Below are positions 19,365-27,646 of a DNA stretch of 27,672 bases, one piece after another. The notes beneath the pieces are model-generated. The model searched no databases. It was not told the origin of the DNA and worked only from the letters and a program-made list of their open reading frames with translations. The position numbers were made by a program, and so were the translations under genes. Each line of letters starts with the position of its first letter. The stretch's first letter is position 1. The stretch comes from a virus, in IMG/VR virus record IMGVR_UViG_3300002223_000020, positions 1 through 27,672 of that record. The stretch is one strand, 5' to 3'.

Positions 19365-20837
19365 CTAAATCTTTGGTAATTGCGCGAACTCAGCAAATGG
19401 ATTAGGTATCATAACATTTGATGACGCGCCATTTTCATCAACTATTTCATCATGACGCGCAACTGGTACACTAGTTCCTGTTAAAATATATAAACCAGAA
19501 CCAGGATTTCTTGTATCTTCTGCTAATGGAGTTACAAGTAATGGTCCTGACTTTTCTGCTCCAAATCCACTAGTAGGGGTTGCTGAAGCTGCACCAAGAT
19601 ATTTACCTATTAAGTAATTAGTATGTATTACTTCATCTAATTGCACGCCATCGCTTAGCCTAATTAGTCGATAATAACTCAAACCATAATCAGCTTCAGG
19701 CTTAAGTAAAATCCAAAATGTGGTTGAACTAAATGAGAATCCAATTCGTGGAACATTAAGTTCACTTCTCCATAAAGTTCCAAAATCATATTCATTAAGT
19801 AATGTTCCAGCAGTATTATATCTTCTAACTAAAACTTGTCTTGGAGTTCCAGCAGCACCTAATAAACAAATAAGAATTGTATCATCTTCGAGAACTAATA
19901 AATCATAACTATCAAAATTAGCATCAGTAGCAACTAAATCTGATAATGCTACATTAGTTAATAAATCCCATCGCTTAATTGCACTTGCGCCGCCTTGAGT
20001 ATAGTACATTATTGATTCGGTATCATCAACAGCTAATCTATTTATAACCGTAACGCCTGTTAATGTCCAATCAGTTAAACTTACTCCAGCATCAGTACGA
20101 CTATTAAGTTTATATGGATTACCACCAACTTTATGAGCTATGTATAGACGTTGAAGAACAGCACTTATACCTAAAATTAGTAATGTAGTACTAGTTTCAT
20201 AATCACGAATATCAGCTATTTCATTATAGAATAAATCATAGTATTTTAGAAATAAATATTGTTCATCACCATAAACGAAATTGCCATTATTAAAAATTAT
20301 TCCATATTCACCATGAGGTAATCCATCAGTACCTCTAGTTCCATCACCAACAATATTTCCAAGCTGGACAAACTTGGTTGTAGTATTATCAACTGTTGGT
20401 GATAATACTGTTAATGGAAATTCAAAATCATTATCTAATTCATTATTAACTAAAAATGAACCTGCTGCTGATGATGCTGCTGTTAATTCTTCTAAACTAA
20501 CATCAAGATTAGCAGGATTTGGATCACCACTATTAGCATAAAATAAGAAATAATATGTTTCACCACCAACAACTGGAAATGAATAAGGGCGGTTTATATC
20601 TGCTGCAACACCAGTTAAATCTAAATATAAAGTTACAGCATCATCTAAATAGACATCTGTATTAGCATTAAAATCAGTTCCAAATCCAAGCAAACTTAAA
20701 TTAGCATTAGCTGGTGGAGTATACTTATACCAAACCGGATATGTAACTCCAGTATCATGTATTTGCTGGGAATTAGCATAAGGCAGAGATGATATTACTA
20801 TTGCTGTCGCTGCCGATATATTAGTTGGAGCAGGCAT
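19365..20837 (-). CDS. Large beta-rich virion protein with N-terminal PPC-like and propeller-like regions
   Basis: A 490-residue protein. Residues ~10-118 resemble a PPC (pre-peptidase C-terminal) beta-sandwich: VWYKYTPPANANLSL ... GTDFNANTDVYL ... VVGGETYYFLFYANSG ... LDVSLEEL. The remainder has repeated strands typical of a beta-propeller (GEYGIIFNNGNFVYGDEQYL; IMYYTQGGASAIKRWD; DLLVLEDDTILICLL; YYRLIRLSDGVQL). PPC domains often bind surfaces or carbohydrate. It follows the nozzle-like gene with a one-base overlap, so it may be a peripheral tail protein. A specific role is inferred. Confidence 0.6.
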   Translation of the reverse strand: MPAPTNISAATAIVISSLPYANSQQIHDTGVTYPVWYKYTPPANANLSLLGFGTDFNANTDVYLDDAVTLYLDLTGVAADINRPYSFPVVGGETYYFLFYANSGDPNPANLDVSLEELTAASSAAGSFLVNNELDNDFEFPLTVLSPTVDNTTTKFVQLGNIVGDGTRGTDGLPHGEYGIIFNNGNFVYGDEQYLFLKYYDLFYNEIADIRDYETSTTLLILGISAVLQRLYIAHKVGGNPYKLNSRTDAGVSLTDWTLTGVTVINRLAVDDTESIMYYTQGGASAIKRWDLLTNVALSDLVATDANFDSYDLLVLEDDTILICLLGAAGTPRQVLVRRYNTAGTLLNEYDFGTLWRSELNVPRIGFSFSSTTFWILLKPEADYGLSYYRLIRLSDGVQLDEVIHTNYLIGKYLGAASATPTSGFGAEKSGPLLVTPLAEDTRNPGSGLYILTGTSVPVARHDEIVDENGASSNVMIPNPFAEFAQLPKI

Positions 20838-22363
20838 TAGGGCTGTTCCTCTAAACTTCCAATAGCAAGTGTATTAGTATTAATCAATGCAATAGTAGTA
20901 ATAAATAAATCAGATGTCCATGGCGCCCATTTAATATCTTTCGGATTCATTCCATCGCCATAATCAGCATATAATAATGTTCCATCAGGAAGTGTCATAT
21001 ACAATCTTTGACTTATTGAATCATTAAGAACTTGTATATCCTGAAATAAATCTCTATCAAGGTCTAACCAAAGTGATTGAATCTTCCAACTAAGTTCAGG
21101 ACGTATATAACCACCATTAAATAATATAACTCCTGAATAATCAGCCATGATAAGATAGTCTACGTTAGAACCACCAGAATCAAGTACTAATGCTAATCCA
21201 TGAATCGGACAACCTATACCATTATCTATATAAACTGGTTCCCAAGAAGAAGGAACATCATCATTATCAGTATAAGATATGGTTCGTGTATTCTTAAAGA
21301 AGTATAAATTATCTCGATATTCTTGCGCGTTCGTTAATGGATTACCATCAATTGGTGCAATAATTAATCCACTTACTGCATTAAACGCTTCTGGTTCACC
21401 CGGTTCTGAAACGCGCGCAAGTGAAATATTACCACTAGTATCTAATAATGGATCGCTATTAGCCTGACCAAATTCAGTCATTGAGATTAGACGACCATGA
21501 TATAAACTTAAATTAACTCCTGCTGGTATTTCTTCTAATAAATCTGAAAGATAACTAGCATCTTCTAATAAATCAGCGTCATAGAAATCAATATCAGCTA
21601 AAGTTGTAGTTGTATTATCATTTAATATAGCATTTGGTACAAAGAAAAATTGATAATTTTCTAAGTCACCAGTAAATGTTAATGGGTCAATAGTCTTAGT
21701 TGTAACAATATGGCGCTTGGTAACAAATGTTTGAGGACTAATTGGTATATTAGTTAAAGTACATTTATGTGCGCCGGTTGCTAAAAATGCTACATTACCT
21801 CCAAGTTTAGTTAAAAATCCTGTATCAGTTTCAAATACTACTGCAAATATATGATAACCTGCTTGTAATTTTGTGTTAATTGGGTCACCATTTGCTCCTG
21901 TCATTGCACCTGTAGGAGCTAATCCAGCAGCTTTTCTAGCAGCAGCACCATAACCTAAATAAACATAAAGAAATTCACCATTTAATCCCATTACTCCATC
22001 ATGTGGAGATATATATGCGCGACCTGCCCATGCTTGAAATGCAAAATCTGTCATTCCAGCAATAGTTAAAATAGGTGTACACGGTGTAGGACTACCAGTA
22101 TCGTATACATTTCCAGATGCATCTAATACTAATAATGACTGACGGTCAGGACGTAAATAAGTATACATCCTAACAACATTTTGTAAATTATCACAAGCAT
22201 CATCAATATCTAAAGCAGCAATTCCAGGTCTAGATTGAAATCCTGATTCAATAAATTCAATATTATTACAATCACTAAAATGATCTTCAGGCGTAGATTC
22301 TCTATCACCACGTTTCCAAAGACCATTAAATTCGGTTATTTCAATTGGTTCATGATCGCGCAT
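20837..22363 (-). CDS. Tail-nozzle / stabilization-like protein
   Basis: A 508-residue protein. It begins with the pattern ITEFNGLWKRGD ... DHFSDCNNIEFIESGFQSRPGI at residues ~9-47. F-N-G-L/G, a D-x-x-N-I-E-F segment and S-R-P-G-I are typical of podovirus tail-nozzle or head-tail stabilization proteins (T7 gp12-like or P22 gp10-like function). The rest consists of propeller-like beta repeats (AYISPHDGVMGLNG, LYFFKNTRTISYTDNDD, VILFNGGYIRPELSW). It is downstream of the adaptor and upstream of other tail genes, as expected for a short-tailed phage. Confidence 0.65.
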   Translation of the reverse strand: MRDHEPIEITEFNGLWKRGDRESTPEDHFSDCNNIEFIESGFQSRPGIAALDIDDACDNLQNVVRMYTYLRPDRQSLLVLDASGNVYDTGSPTPCTPILTIAGMTDFAFQAWAGRAYISPHDGVMGLNGEFLYVYLGYGAAARKAAGLAPTGAMTGANGDPINTKLQAGYHIFAVVFETDTGFLTKLGGNVAFLATGAHKCTLTNIPISPQTFVTKRHIVTTKTIDPLTFTGDLENYQFFFVPNAILNDNTTTTLADIDFYDADLLEDASYLSDLLEEIPAGVNLSLYHGRLISMTEFGQANSDPLLDTSGNISLARVSEPGEPEAFNAVSGLIIAPIDGNPLTNAQEYRDNLYFFKNTRTISYTDNDDVPSSWEPVYIDNGIGCPIHGLALVLDSGGSNVDYLIMADYSGVILFNGGYIRPELSWKIQSLWLDLDRDLFQDIQVLNDSISQRLYMTLPDGTLLYADYGDGMNPKDIKWAPWTSDLFITTIALINTNTLAIGSLEEQP

Positions 22364-22365
22364 CT

Positions 22366-22506
22366 TTATGCTTCGTCGATAACAATCATTATTTTTTGTA
22401 ACCCTTGTGCCTTATTAGTTGTGTAAATAAATTTAATCTTTTCCTGATACTTATCTAAATAATCTTGTACTTCTAATTGAGTTATAAGATAACATTTCAG
22501 TTTCAT
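22366..22506 (-). CDS. 46-residue hypothetical protein
   Basis: The ATG at 22506 is preceded by TAGGATTTAAT (AGGA ribosome site). The longer frame starting at 22551 would begin in a stem-loop and lacks such a site. The protein is Lys-rich (MKLKCYLITQLEV, then DKYQEKIKFIYTTN) and ends in IMIVIDEA. It ends three bases before the nozzle gene start. No family was recognised. Confidence 0.55.
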   Translation of the reverse strand: MKLKCYLITQLEVQDYLDKYQEKIKFIYTTNKAQGLQKIMIVIDEA

Positions 22507-22520
22507 ATTAAATCCTAAAG

Positions 22521-22596
22521 TGTTAATTCTTATTATGGAAAGAATTAACAAGAAACCATTTTCTCAGTGATTTATCTTGGGAGATGACACTAAGAA
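22521..22596 (-). promoter_or_regulatory. Two stem-loops between late genes
   Basis: An 11-pair perfect inverted repeat (22521-22531 with 22540-22550, 8-base loop) lies just upstream of the 46-residue gene. A second repeat, TTCTCAGTG (22561-22569) with CACTAAGAA (22588-22596), has one mismatch, holds a nested ATCT-TGGG-AGAT hairpin and overlaps the stop codon of the preceding gene. Neither is followed by a clean U run, so they may be processing or stability elements rather than terminators. Confidence 0.4.
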
Positions 22597-22802
22597 ATAG
22601 TTAACGTCCAAGTAGTACCAGACTTAGTAGCTGTTACGGTAGCTTCATCTGTAATATCTACCTGTCGCGCATATCCATCCTTAACAAATTCAATAATATT
22701 TGTATCGGGAAGGATTTTAAGCTCAGTTATTTCAGTAAATACCTGAGCAGATAGAGCTTCACCAGGACCAGCATTACCAGTAATTGTAAGTGAAAGTGCC
22801 AT
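22590..22802 (-). CDS. Small beta-rich virion protein
   Basis: A 70-residue protein with short strands (ALSLTITGNAG, VDITDEATVTATKSGTTW, LTIS). A near-perfect AAGGAGATAT ribosome site precedes the ATG, suggesting high expression. It lies between the beta-helix protein and the nozzle gene and is followed by two inverted repeats. It may be a small decoration or adhesin piece. No family was recognised. Confidence 0.6.
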   Translation of the reverse strand: MALSLTITGNAGPGEALSAQVFTEITELKILPDTNIIEFVKDGYARQVDITDEATVTATKSGTTWTLTIS

Positions 22803-22834
22803 TTGAATATCTCCTTTTAACTAAAATTTAATTA

Positions 22835-23683
22835 CTAAGGTCTTGCAGAACTCCAACCAGCTTCCGTACCGTTTGGACCCCACATTAAACCAGAACCAAT
22901 GGTAAGTTTTGCTGCATCACTAGTAGCAATCGCAAACTGATTACCAGCAATAATACCAGTATTACCATTATCAGAAAGTAGAATAAAATCTGTTGGTTCA
23001 GTTCCATCTTCTAACTGATCAAAGATATTATTCCACAACTGAAGGTTATTAACTACCTGTGATGCTGCTGCTTCACTTATACAAGCATCAGTATTATTAT
23101 GAAATCGTGATTTCTGAATAAATGCTTGAGTAACAAATCCAATTAGATTTGCTCTAAATTGTAACCCAACATTTGCCCAGGCAAATTCACAATCATCTAA
23201 TAATATATCACCTGCACCATACAATCGCGCACCAATAGCAGAACCTTCAAATTTACAGCCATAGGCTCTAAATCTATCAGGTGAAACTGCTGCGCTACCT
23301 ACAGATAATCCATAGTCACCACTACCACCATCAGCAACACCAACATTAATTAGTGTTACATCATCAGCAAGAATTTCTAAACCTTCATCCCCTGCTGTTG
23401 ATGGTTCAATAAAGGATTGACCGCGACTGTTATATCCAACAATTATTAATCCTGTTTTAGTTGCTGGAATGCTTAAATTTCCTTCCTCATGAGCACCAGG
23501 CCCCAGAAATAATGTATCATTATCAATCATTAAATCTAGTGCTTTTTCAATTGAGTCAACTAATGCTGTACCTAATGGAGCATTACCACCAACCCAATAA
23601 GTATTTTGTGACCAAGGTCTACCACCTAAAAGTAAACCTGATTCCTGAGCATATTTAACTTGTTCCCACAATGACATGTTCAT
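22835..23683 (-). CDS. Right-handed beta-helix virion protein (small tailspike-like)
   Basis: A 282-residue protein. The pattern WVGGNAPLGTALVDSIEKAL ... DNDTLFLGPGAHEEGNLSIP ... GLIIVGYNSRG is the classic entry of a pectate-lyase-like parallel beta-helix. Stacked rungs follow (LTLINVGVADGG-like, FRAYGCKFEGSAIGARLYG, LLDDCEFAWANVGLQF, FHNNTDACIS, LWNNIFDQL). No obvious Asp/Glu catalytic cluster can be named. Such folds are tailspikes or head/collar fibres binding or cutting surface glycans. Of two ATGs (23683, 23677), the first has the better spacing from TAAGGATGG. Confidence 0.7.
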   Translation of the reverse strand: MNMSLWEQVKYAQESGLLLGGRPWSQNTYWVGGNAPLGTALVDSIEKALDLMIDNDTLFLGPGAHEEGNLSIPATKTGLIIVGYNSRGQSFIEPSTAGDEGLEILADDVTLINVGVADGGSGDYGLSVGSAAVSPDRFRAYGCKFEGSAIGARLYGAGDILLDDCEFAWANVGLQFRANLIGFVTQAFIQKSRFHNNTDACISEAAASQVVNNLQLWNNIFDQLEDGTEPTDFILLSDNGNTGIIAGNQFAIATSDAAKLTIGSGLMWGPNGTEAGWSSARP

Positions 23684-23705
23684 ACTTAGCCATCCTTAAT
23701 GGACA

Positions 23706-23730
23706 ATTGATAATCGAACTAATTATCAAT
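23706..23730 (-). promoter_or_regulatory. Stem-loop between adaptor and beta-helix genes
   Basis: ATTGATAAT (23706-23714) pairs perfectly with ATTATCAAT (23722-23730) across a 7-base loop. It lies between the adaptor stop and the ribosome site of the beta-helix gene, with no U run after it. It could be a transcript-processing or attenuation site that separates expression of the two genes. Confidence 0.4.
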
Positions 23731-23740
23731 CAGCTTATTG

Positions 23741-24415
23741 TTAACGATACAAACGACTACGAAATTTAAATCCTGCACGAAACGGTCTACGTCTTATAAC
23801 AATTGCTTGTTTACCTTTAAGATTAATTGAAAGTAAAATGTCTAATCGTAATTTTGCATTTCCGTTCATCACCTCCGCTCTTGATTCATTTTCACCAATT
23901 TCTTGAGCACATAATCCGGCTGTTCTATATGCTAAAACAGAACGCGCACCATTAATATCAATTGTACTTGAAGCATTAATAAGATTAGGAACCCGACGCT
24001 TTATATATTCAACTCTTATTTGTTCATCAGAAGTACTACCAACAAATTGAATCTTCTGGTCATTAAATGCGTACCACTGTAAATAACTTGTTAACACATC
24101 AACAGGTGGTAAGAAATTTACCCTTTGCATTAATTGATATTCATTAGATGAACCTGAGATTCGTTCATAAACATTTTCGATTTCAATTAATCCTTCAGGT
24201 AAATCCAAACCACCTATTTCAGTTTCTCCGGCAGTTAAAGCTATATCAGTTTCAACTGCATTTGTTAATCCAATATTATGATTTTCTAGTTCTTGCTGTA
24301 ACTCGTCCGCAGCAATATTAAGATAAGGTAATTGAACTGTATCCGTAAATATGGCATTACCTACATCATTAAGATGTGCGCGAACGTCACCAAAAATATC
24401 GGATGCCTTTAGCAT
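23741..24415 (-). CDS. Head-tail adaptor protein
   Basis: A 224-residue protein with the pattern of podovirus head-tail connector adaptors. It has an N-terminal helix (DIFGDVRAHLND), TDTVQLPYLNIAADELQQEL, then strand DIALTAGETEIGGLDLPEGLIEIENVYER, a central beta part, a helix with AYRTAGLCAQEIGENES, and a basic end (RRRPFRAGFKFRSRLYR). L-P-x-x-L-I-E-x-x-x-V-x-E-R is typical. It sits two genes downstream of the capsid genes, as expected. It would dock on the portal, which is outside this window. Confidence 0.65.
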   Translation of the reverse strand: MLKASDIFGDVRAHLNDVGNAIFTDTVQLPYLNIAADELQQELENHNIGLTNAVETDIALTAGETEIGGLDLPEGLIEIENVYERISGSSNEYQLMQRVNFLPPVDVLTSYLQWYAFNDQKIQFVGSTSDEQIRVEYIKRRVPNLINASSTIDINGARSVLAYRTAGLCAQEIGENESRAEVMNGNAKLRLDILLSINLKGKQAIVIRRRPFRAGFKFRSRLYR

Positions 24416-25101
24416 TATTCAACCTTCTTTAATCCTAACTTAGCATATGCTTCAGGATCAACTATATGATTGCAATTTGCACAAATTGGATAATTCGGAT
24501 CGCGCAGTTTACCACAAAGTTTACAAGCAACTAATTCAACAGAACTAAATGCATTAATCCAAGGTTTATTTAATCCTAATACTGAAGCTGCAATCCTAAA
24601 ATCATCACTAATTGTTAATGGATTCCCGTTTGATTGTGCCCACAAACTATCAGCTAAACCTACTAAATTACGATACCACTGTCTTTGAAAAGTATCATAT
24701 CGTTTAAGTTCGGGTTGATGATCTTTTAAAATTTGAGCTTGAGTTTTCTCACCTAATACCCAGAAAAGTCCAGGCATACTACCATTACGATCAAATGCTA
24801 ATAATCCATTAACATAATCATTAACAACTGATTCAGCAACAATATTAGATGGAGTAACAATCTCAGCAATTTCTCTATCAGGATCAGTATCTAAAAACCA
24901 TGAACTTGGCCCAATAACTGCAATTCCAGGTTTTTCCATACTACCAGATGGAATAAAGAATATACCTGGTTCTAATGTAGGCTTGCGTGAGGTAAATCCT
25001 TTATGCATTAATGAAACAATAGTACATCTATCCAAAGGATTAGTTGCACTTCTAATTGCCGTTCTTGAAGCATTTGCAAACGATCCAATACCAATTGCCA
25101 T
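24415..25101 (-). CDS. Virion-region protein with C-terminal zinc ribbon
   Basis: A 228-residue protein. The body carries LMHKGFTSRKPTLEPGIFFIPSG, SWFLDTDPDREIAEIV and LADSLWAQSNGNPL. The C-terminus is a clean zinc ribbon, C193-x2-C196 ... C207-x2-C210 (CKLCGK ... CANCNHIVDPEAY). I recall similar phage proteins with this zinc tail in the capsid-to-adaptor interval, function unknown. AAGGAG precedes the ATG. It shares a one-base overlap with the adaptor gene downstream. Confidence 0.65.
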   Translation of the reverse strand: MAIGIGSFANASRTAIRSATNPLDRCTIVSLMHKGFTSRKPTLEPGIFFIPSGSMEKPGIAVIGPSSWFLDTDPDREIAEIVTPSNIVAESVVNDYVNGLLAFDRNGSMPGLFWVLGEKTQAQILKDHQPELKRYDTFQRQWYRNLVGLADSLWAQSNGNPLTISDDFRIAASVLGLNKPWINAFSSVELVACKLCGKLRDPNYPICANCNHIVDPEAYAKLGLKKVE

Positions 25102-25103
25102 GA

Positions 25104-25682
25104 TTAATTCTCCTTTATTTGGCTAGTACCTTTAGCCTCATAATTGTTTGGTACAACTTCACCACTACCTAACTTTAAATTATCCGTAACATCTGATTCA
25201 TTTCCAAATAAAAATTCTTGCATCTTTTCTACTTCTAACTTTCGAGCATGTAATAATTCTTCAGGTAACATCTTTTCTTCTGGTGATTTATATCTATCTC
25301 CATAATGAGATAATTTTACACGTTCAGTAAAAGTATTTATAATGAACTTACAAGCACCATAAAATGTGTCAAATTCATAATCATCACCTTTACCTATACG
25401 AAATACATGTAAGGGTTCATATGAATATCTATCAACTAGTTCAGTCTTAACAAAATCAGGTACAACCAAGAATCGTTCTAAAATATACTTGTTTTGATGC
25501 TGTTGTCTATATTTAGGAAGAAGCCTTACTTCTTCATATAGTAATTCAAATCCTTCTTCAGTATATTTAGTTGCGCGCTTTTCAAATTGATCTTCACTCC
25601 AAACAACACGATATGTTGGAAAAGTACCAATCGAATAACCAAAATCGCGAGCTAAATAAGAATTAAGTTTTTCAATAGTCAT
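25104..25682 (-). CDS. Hypothetical virion-region protein
   Basis: A 192-residue protein with charged and aromatic stretches (SIGTFPTYRVVWSEDQFE, ILERFLVVPDFVK, HVFRIGKGDDYEFDTFYG) and a polar, probably flexible tail. The ATG at 25682 lacks a ribosome site. It sits right after a GC-rich stem-loop (25690-25716), so it may be expressed at a low or regulated level. It lies between the decoration-like gene and the zinc-ribbon gene. No family was recognised. Confidence 0.55.
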   Translation of the reverse strand: MTIEKLNSYLARDFGYSIGTFPTYRVVWSEDQFEKRATKYTEEGFELLYEEVRLLPKYRQQHQNKYILERFLVVPDFVKTELVDRYSYEPLHVFRIGKGDDYEFDTFYGACKFIINTFTERVKLSHYGDRYKSPEEKMLPEELLHARKLEVEKMQEFLFGNESDVTDNLKLGSGEVVPNNYEAKGTSQIKEN

Positions 25683-25689
25683 AATAAAA

Positions 25690-25717
25690 TGCGCGTTTTT
25701 ATAGATGCGCGCCCCCT
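25690..25717 (-). terminator. GC-rich stem-loop after capsid genes (possible attenuator)
   Basis: On the - strand, GCGCG (25712-25708) and CGCGC (25695-25691) form a stem around a 12-base loop, followed by ATTTTATT, a weak U-rich tail. It lies just past the capsid and decoration genes and before a gene lacking a ribosome site, so it could reduce downstream expression. The words TGCGCGTTTTT and GCGCGC-CCCC (read on +) also occur at 3282-3292 and 3324-3335. Confidence 0.4.
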
Positions 25718-25725
25718 ATTTGTAA

Positions 25726-26037
25726 TTAAGCTACAGCTTCAGTCCAATACTTTCCATCAATCGGATTGTAATGTAAACTAAAGGACTTATTCTGTAATGG
25801 TGTATAAGCAGTCTTGATGTTACCAGAAGTTAGTAAAGCACCAGGACTACCATTAGTAAAGATTAACACTAATTCATGATAACCTAAAACAGGAGGCGTA
25901 ATAGTTGCAACCTGTACGGTACCAGTAACGAATGTTAATCTAGTTCTCGGAGCGATTGTAGTTGCTGATGCAATAGTTAAAGGTTCTAACTGCTGCTCAG
26001 ATTGTACACATGAAATATCATTCCAGTTGGCTGACAT
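25726..26037 (-). CDS. Probable capsid decoration protein
   Basis: A 103-residue, beta-rich protein immediately downstream of the capsid gene, with a strong AGAGGTGATG ribosome site. It reads as alternating strands (LEPLTIASATTIAPRTRLTF, GTVQVATITPP, ELVLIFTNGSPGALL) and ends in SFSLHYNPIDGKYWTEAVA. Small beta proteins next to the capsid gene are often head decorations or cement proteins. The K-Y-W ending also resembles phage fibre-attachment tails. The assignment is by context. Confidence 0.5.
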   Translation of the reverse strand: MSANWNDISCVQSEQQLEPLTIASATTIAPRTRLTFVTGTVQVATITPPVLGYHELVLIFTNGSPGALLTSGNIKTAYTPLQNKSFSLHYNPIDGKYWTEAVA

Positions 26038-26047
26038 ACATCACCTC

Positions 26048-27301
26048 TTAATTGTAACCAGCAGGAATTGATAAATCGTAGATATAAGACGTTGATGCTG
26101 GATTATCAACATATGTCTGCATACCCACAACCATGTAGAAAATATCAGCAGTCATTACACCACCAGATGGTCCGCGTAATTCGAAGATATTTCTTCCATC
26201 TGTAGTATAAAAACCGATAGGCAATATTTCTGCACGATGCCAAACAGAATCAACAACGAAGTCAATTCTTTCCTTACTCCAATTAAAATGCGGCATAACT
26301 GGAGCGCCGGCCATCTGCATATCATCACCAAAATACAGATTTAAACCTTCTTGTCTAGGCTGTTTCTGTATGATGGAAACATTAAAGCCCATCTGTTCAT
26401 ATTGCTGCTGCTGACACGGATGCATCCAAGCGCGCGCTTTAAAATTCTTATCAATACCAACACGATTACCAATGGTATTAATTGCGCGTCTTGGAAGCGG
26501 CCAAGATAAAGCAGAGCTATTACCATTAATACCATTAGAACGTATTTCTGGTGTGCTAACTCTGTTAAATCCTAACCACGTTCCAGTACTTGCATTAGAA
26601 TGATGATATGGCACACCATACAATGCAGGCATAGATGCAGGAGAAGTAATACCCTGAACAACTAATACGTCTGTAGCAGTTGCACCAGCAATATTAGCAT
26701 TAACTTTAATAATGCCATTTGCAACATCCCAGAACGTAATTTCAGCATTACCACGATTAGTTGCTAAAGTACTATCAAACACCTGAATCGTCTGACCAAA
26801 ACGTACTAAACGTGCTCCGAATTCTGCTGTAAGCGTATACTGATCTGTACCTACAACAGTTGCATCAACCGCACTAATTGTACCTACAACACCATTACCT
26901 GAACCCATCATCTGAGAATCAATCTGACGACGTAATTCAACTAATGCACCTGCTGTAAGTTTACGAACGGCATTAACTATAGCCTTTCTATCACTATCAG
27001 TTCCCCACTGAGCAAGTTTAGTATACTCAATGTTCTGACTCATGAACACAGGCTGTAATACTGCCTTTTCGTATGTAGGTCCACCACCACGTCCTAAATC
27101 AGAACCATTTGGTCCAAAATACTGGAATTTTCCACCTGGTCTAATATTTATAGGAGCGCGCAACTGTCGATAAGAAACCTTCTCAACATCTGCTTTCTTA
27201 ATGTTGGAAAAGAACTTATCGTCAGATTCATATGCTTCCGGTAACTTGGTTGTAACTTTCTCAAGTTCCGTAGCAATTACTGACGCATTATCAAATGACA
27301 T
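26048..27301 (-). CDS. Major capsid protein
   Basis: A 417-residue protein. The pattern FDNASVIATELEKVTTKLPEAYESDDKF, KVSYRQLRAPINIRPGGKFQY, GSDLGRGGGPTYEKAVLQPV, EYTKLAQWGTDSDRKAIVNAVRK and RRQIDSQMMGSGNGVVGTI closely resembles major capsid proteins of environmental podoviruses that I recall. An HK97-like fold is inferred from family knowledge. It has no obvious N-terminal scaffold or protease domain. It is flanked by small beta-rich genes and followed by the decoration-like gene. Confidence 0.8.
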   Translation of the reverse strand: MSFDNASVIATELEKVTTKLPEAYESDDKFFSNIKKADVEKVSYRQLRAPINIRPGGKFQYFGPNGSDLGRGGGPTYEKAVLQPVFMSQNIEYTKLAQWGTDSDRKAIVNAVRKLTAGALVELRRQIDSQMMGSGNGVVGTISAVDATVVGTDQYTLTAEFGARLVRFGQTIQVFDSTLATNRGNAEITFWDVANGIIKVNANIAGATATDVLVVQGITSPASMPALYGVPYHHSNASTGTWLGFNRVSTPEIRSNGINGNSSALSWPLPRRAINTIGNRVGIDKNFKARAWMHPCQQQQYEQMGFNVSIIQKQPRQEGLNLYFGDDMQMAGAPVMPHFNWSKERIDFVVDSVWHRAEILPIGFYTTDGRNIFELRGPSGGVMTADIFYMVVGMQTYVDNPASTSYIYDLSIPAGYN

Positions 27302-27304
27302 TAA

Positions 27305-27646
27305 CTAACTCCAAATTAATCGCACGCCAATCAATTGTAAAGTAACATTCAGTACAAAACTAGTTACTGCTGTTCCTAATCCAATTGATGTAGCGTCTGT
27401 TAAATGCAATGCAACTCCTGTATCACCATTAACACCTTTAAGTGTAATCAATTCAGTATTAGCACTTGGGGGTCTAATTGTAACACCAGTTGCACTTGAT
27501 GGAACTGATATAGCATTATTACCAGCAGCTAAAGTAACTATATCTATATCGCCCGGTGATGCGGCGTTATCTGCTTGATATTCTATAGCAGCATCATAGT
27601 CACCTGAAAGTTTTATAGTTACAATGCGTTCACTAGTAATAGCCAT
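27305..27646 (-). CDS. Small virion protein upstream of capsid gene
   Basis: A 113-residue, beta-rich protein three bases upstream of the capsid gene. It contains strands such as ERIVTIKLSGDYDAAIEYQ, DIDIVTLAAGNNAISVPS and ATSIGLGTAVTSFVLNVTLQLIGVRLIW. Small beta proteins next to phage capsid genes can be decorations, but no family was recognised. The ribosome site is weak (GAGAGATTGATAAA). The first ~25 bases of the window edge belong to intergenic or upstream-gene sequence. Confidence 0.55.
   Translation of the reverse strand: MAITSERIVTIKLSGDYDAAIEYQADNAASPGDIDIVTLAAGNNAISVPSSATGVTIRPPSANTELITLKGVNGDTGVALHLTDATSIGLGTAVTSFVLNVTLQLIGVRLIWS

Noticed and set aside
26341-26535. 64-residue frame inside the capsid gene
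   Set aside because: It overlaps the capsid coding sequence in another frame and has no independent support.
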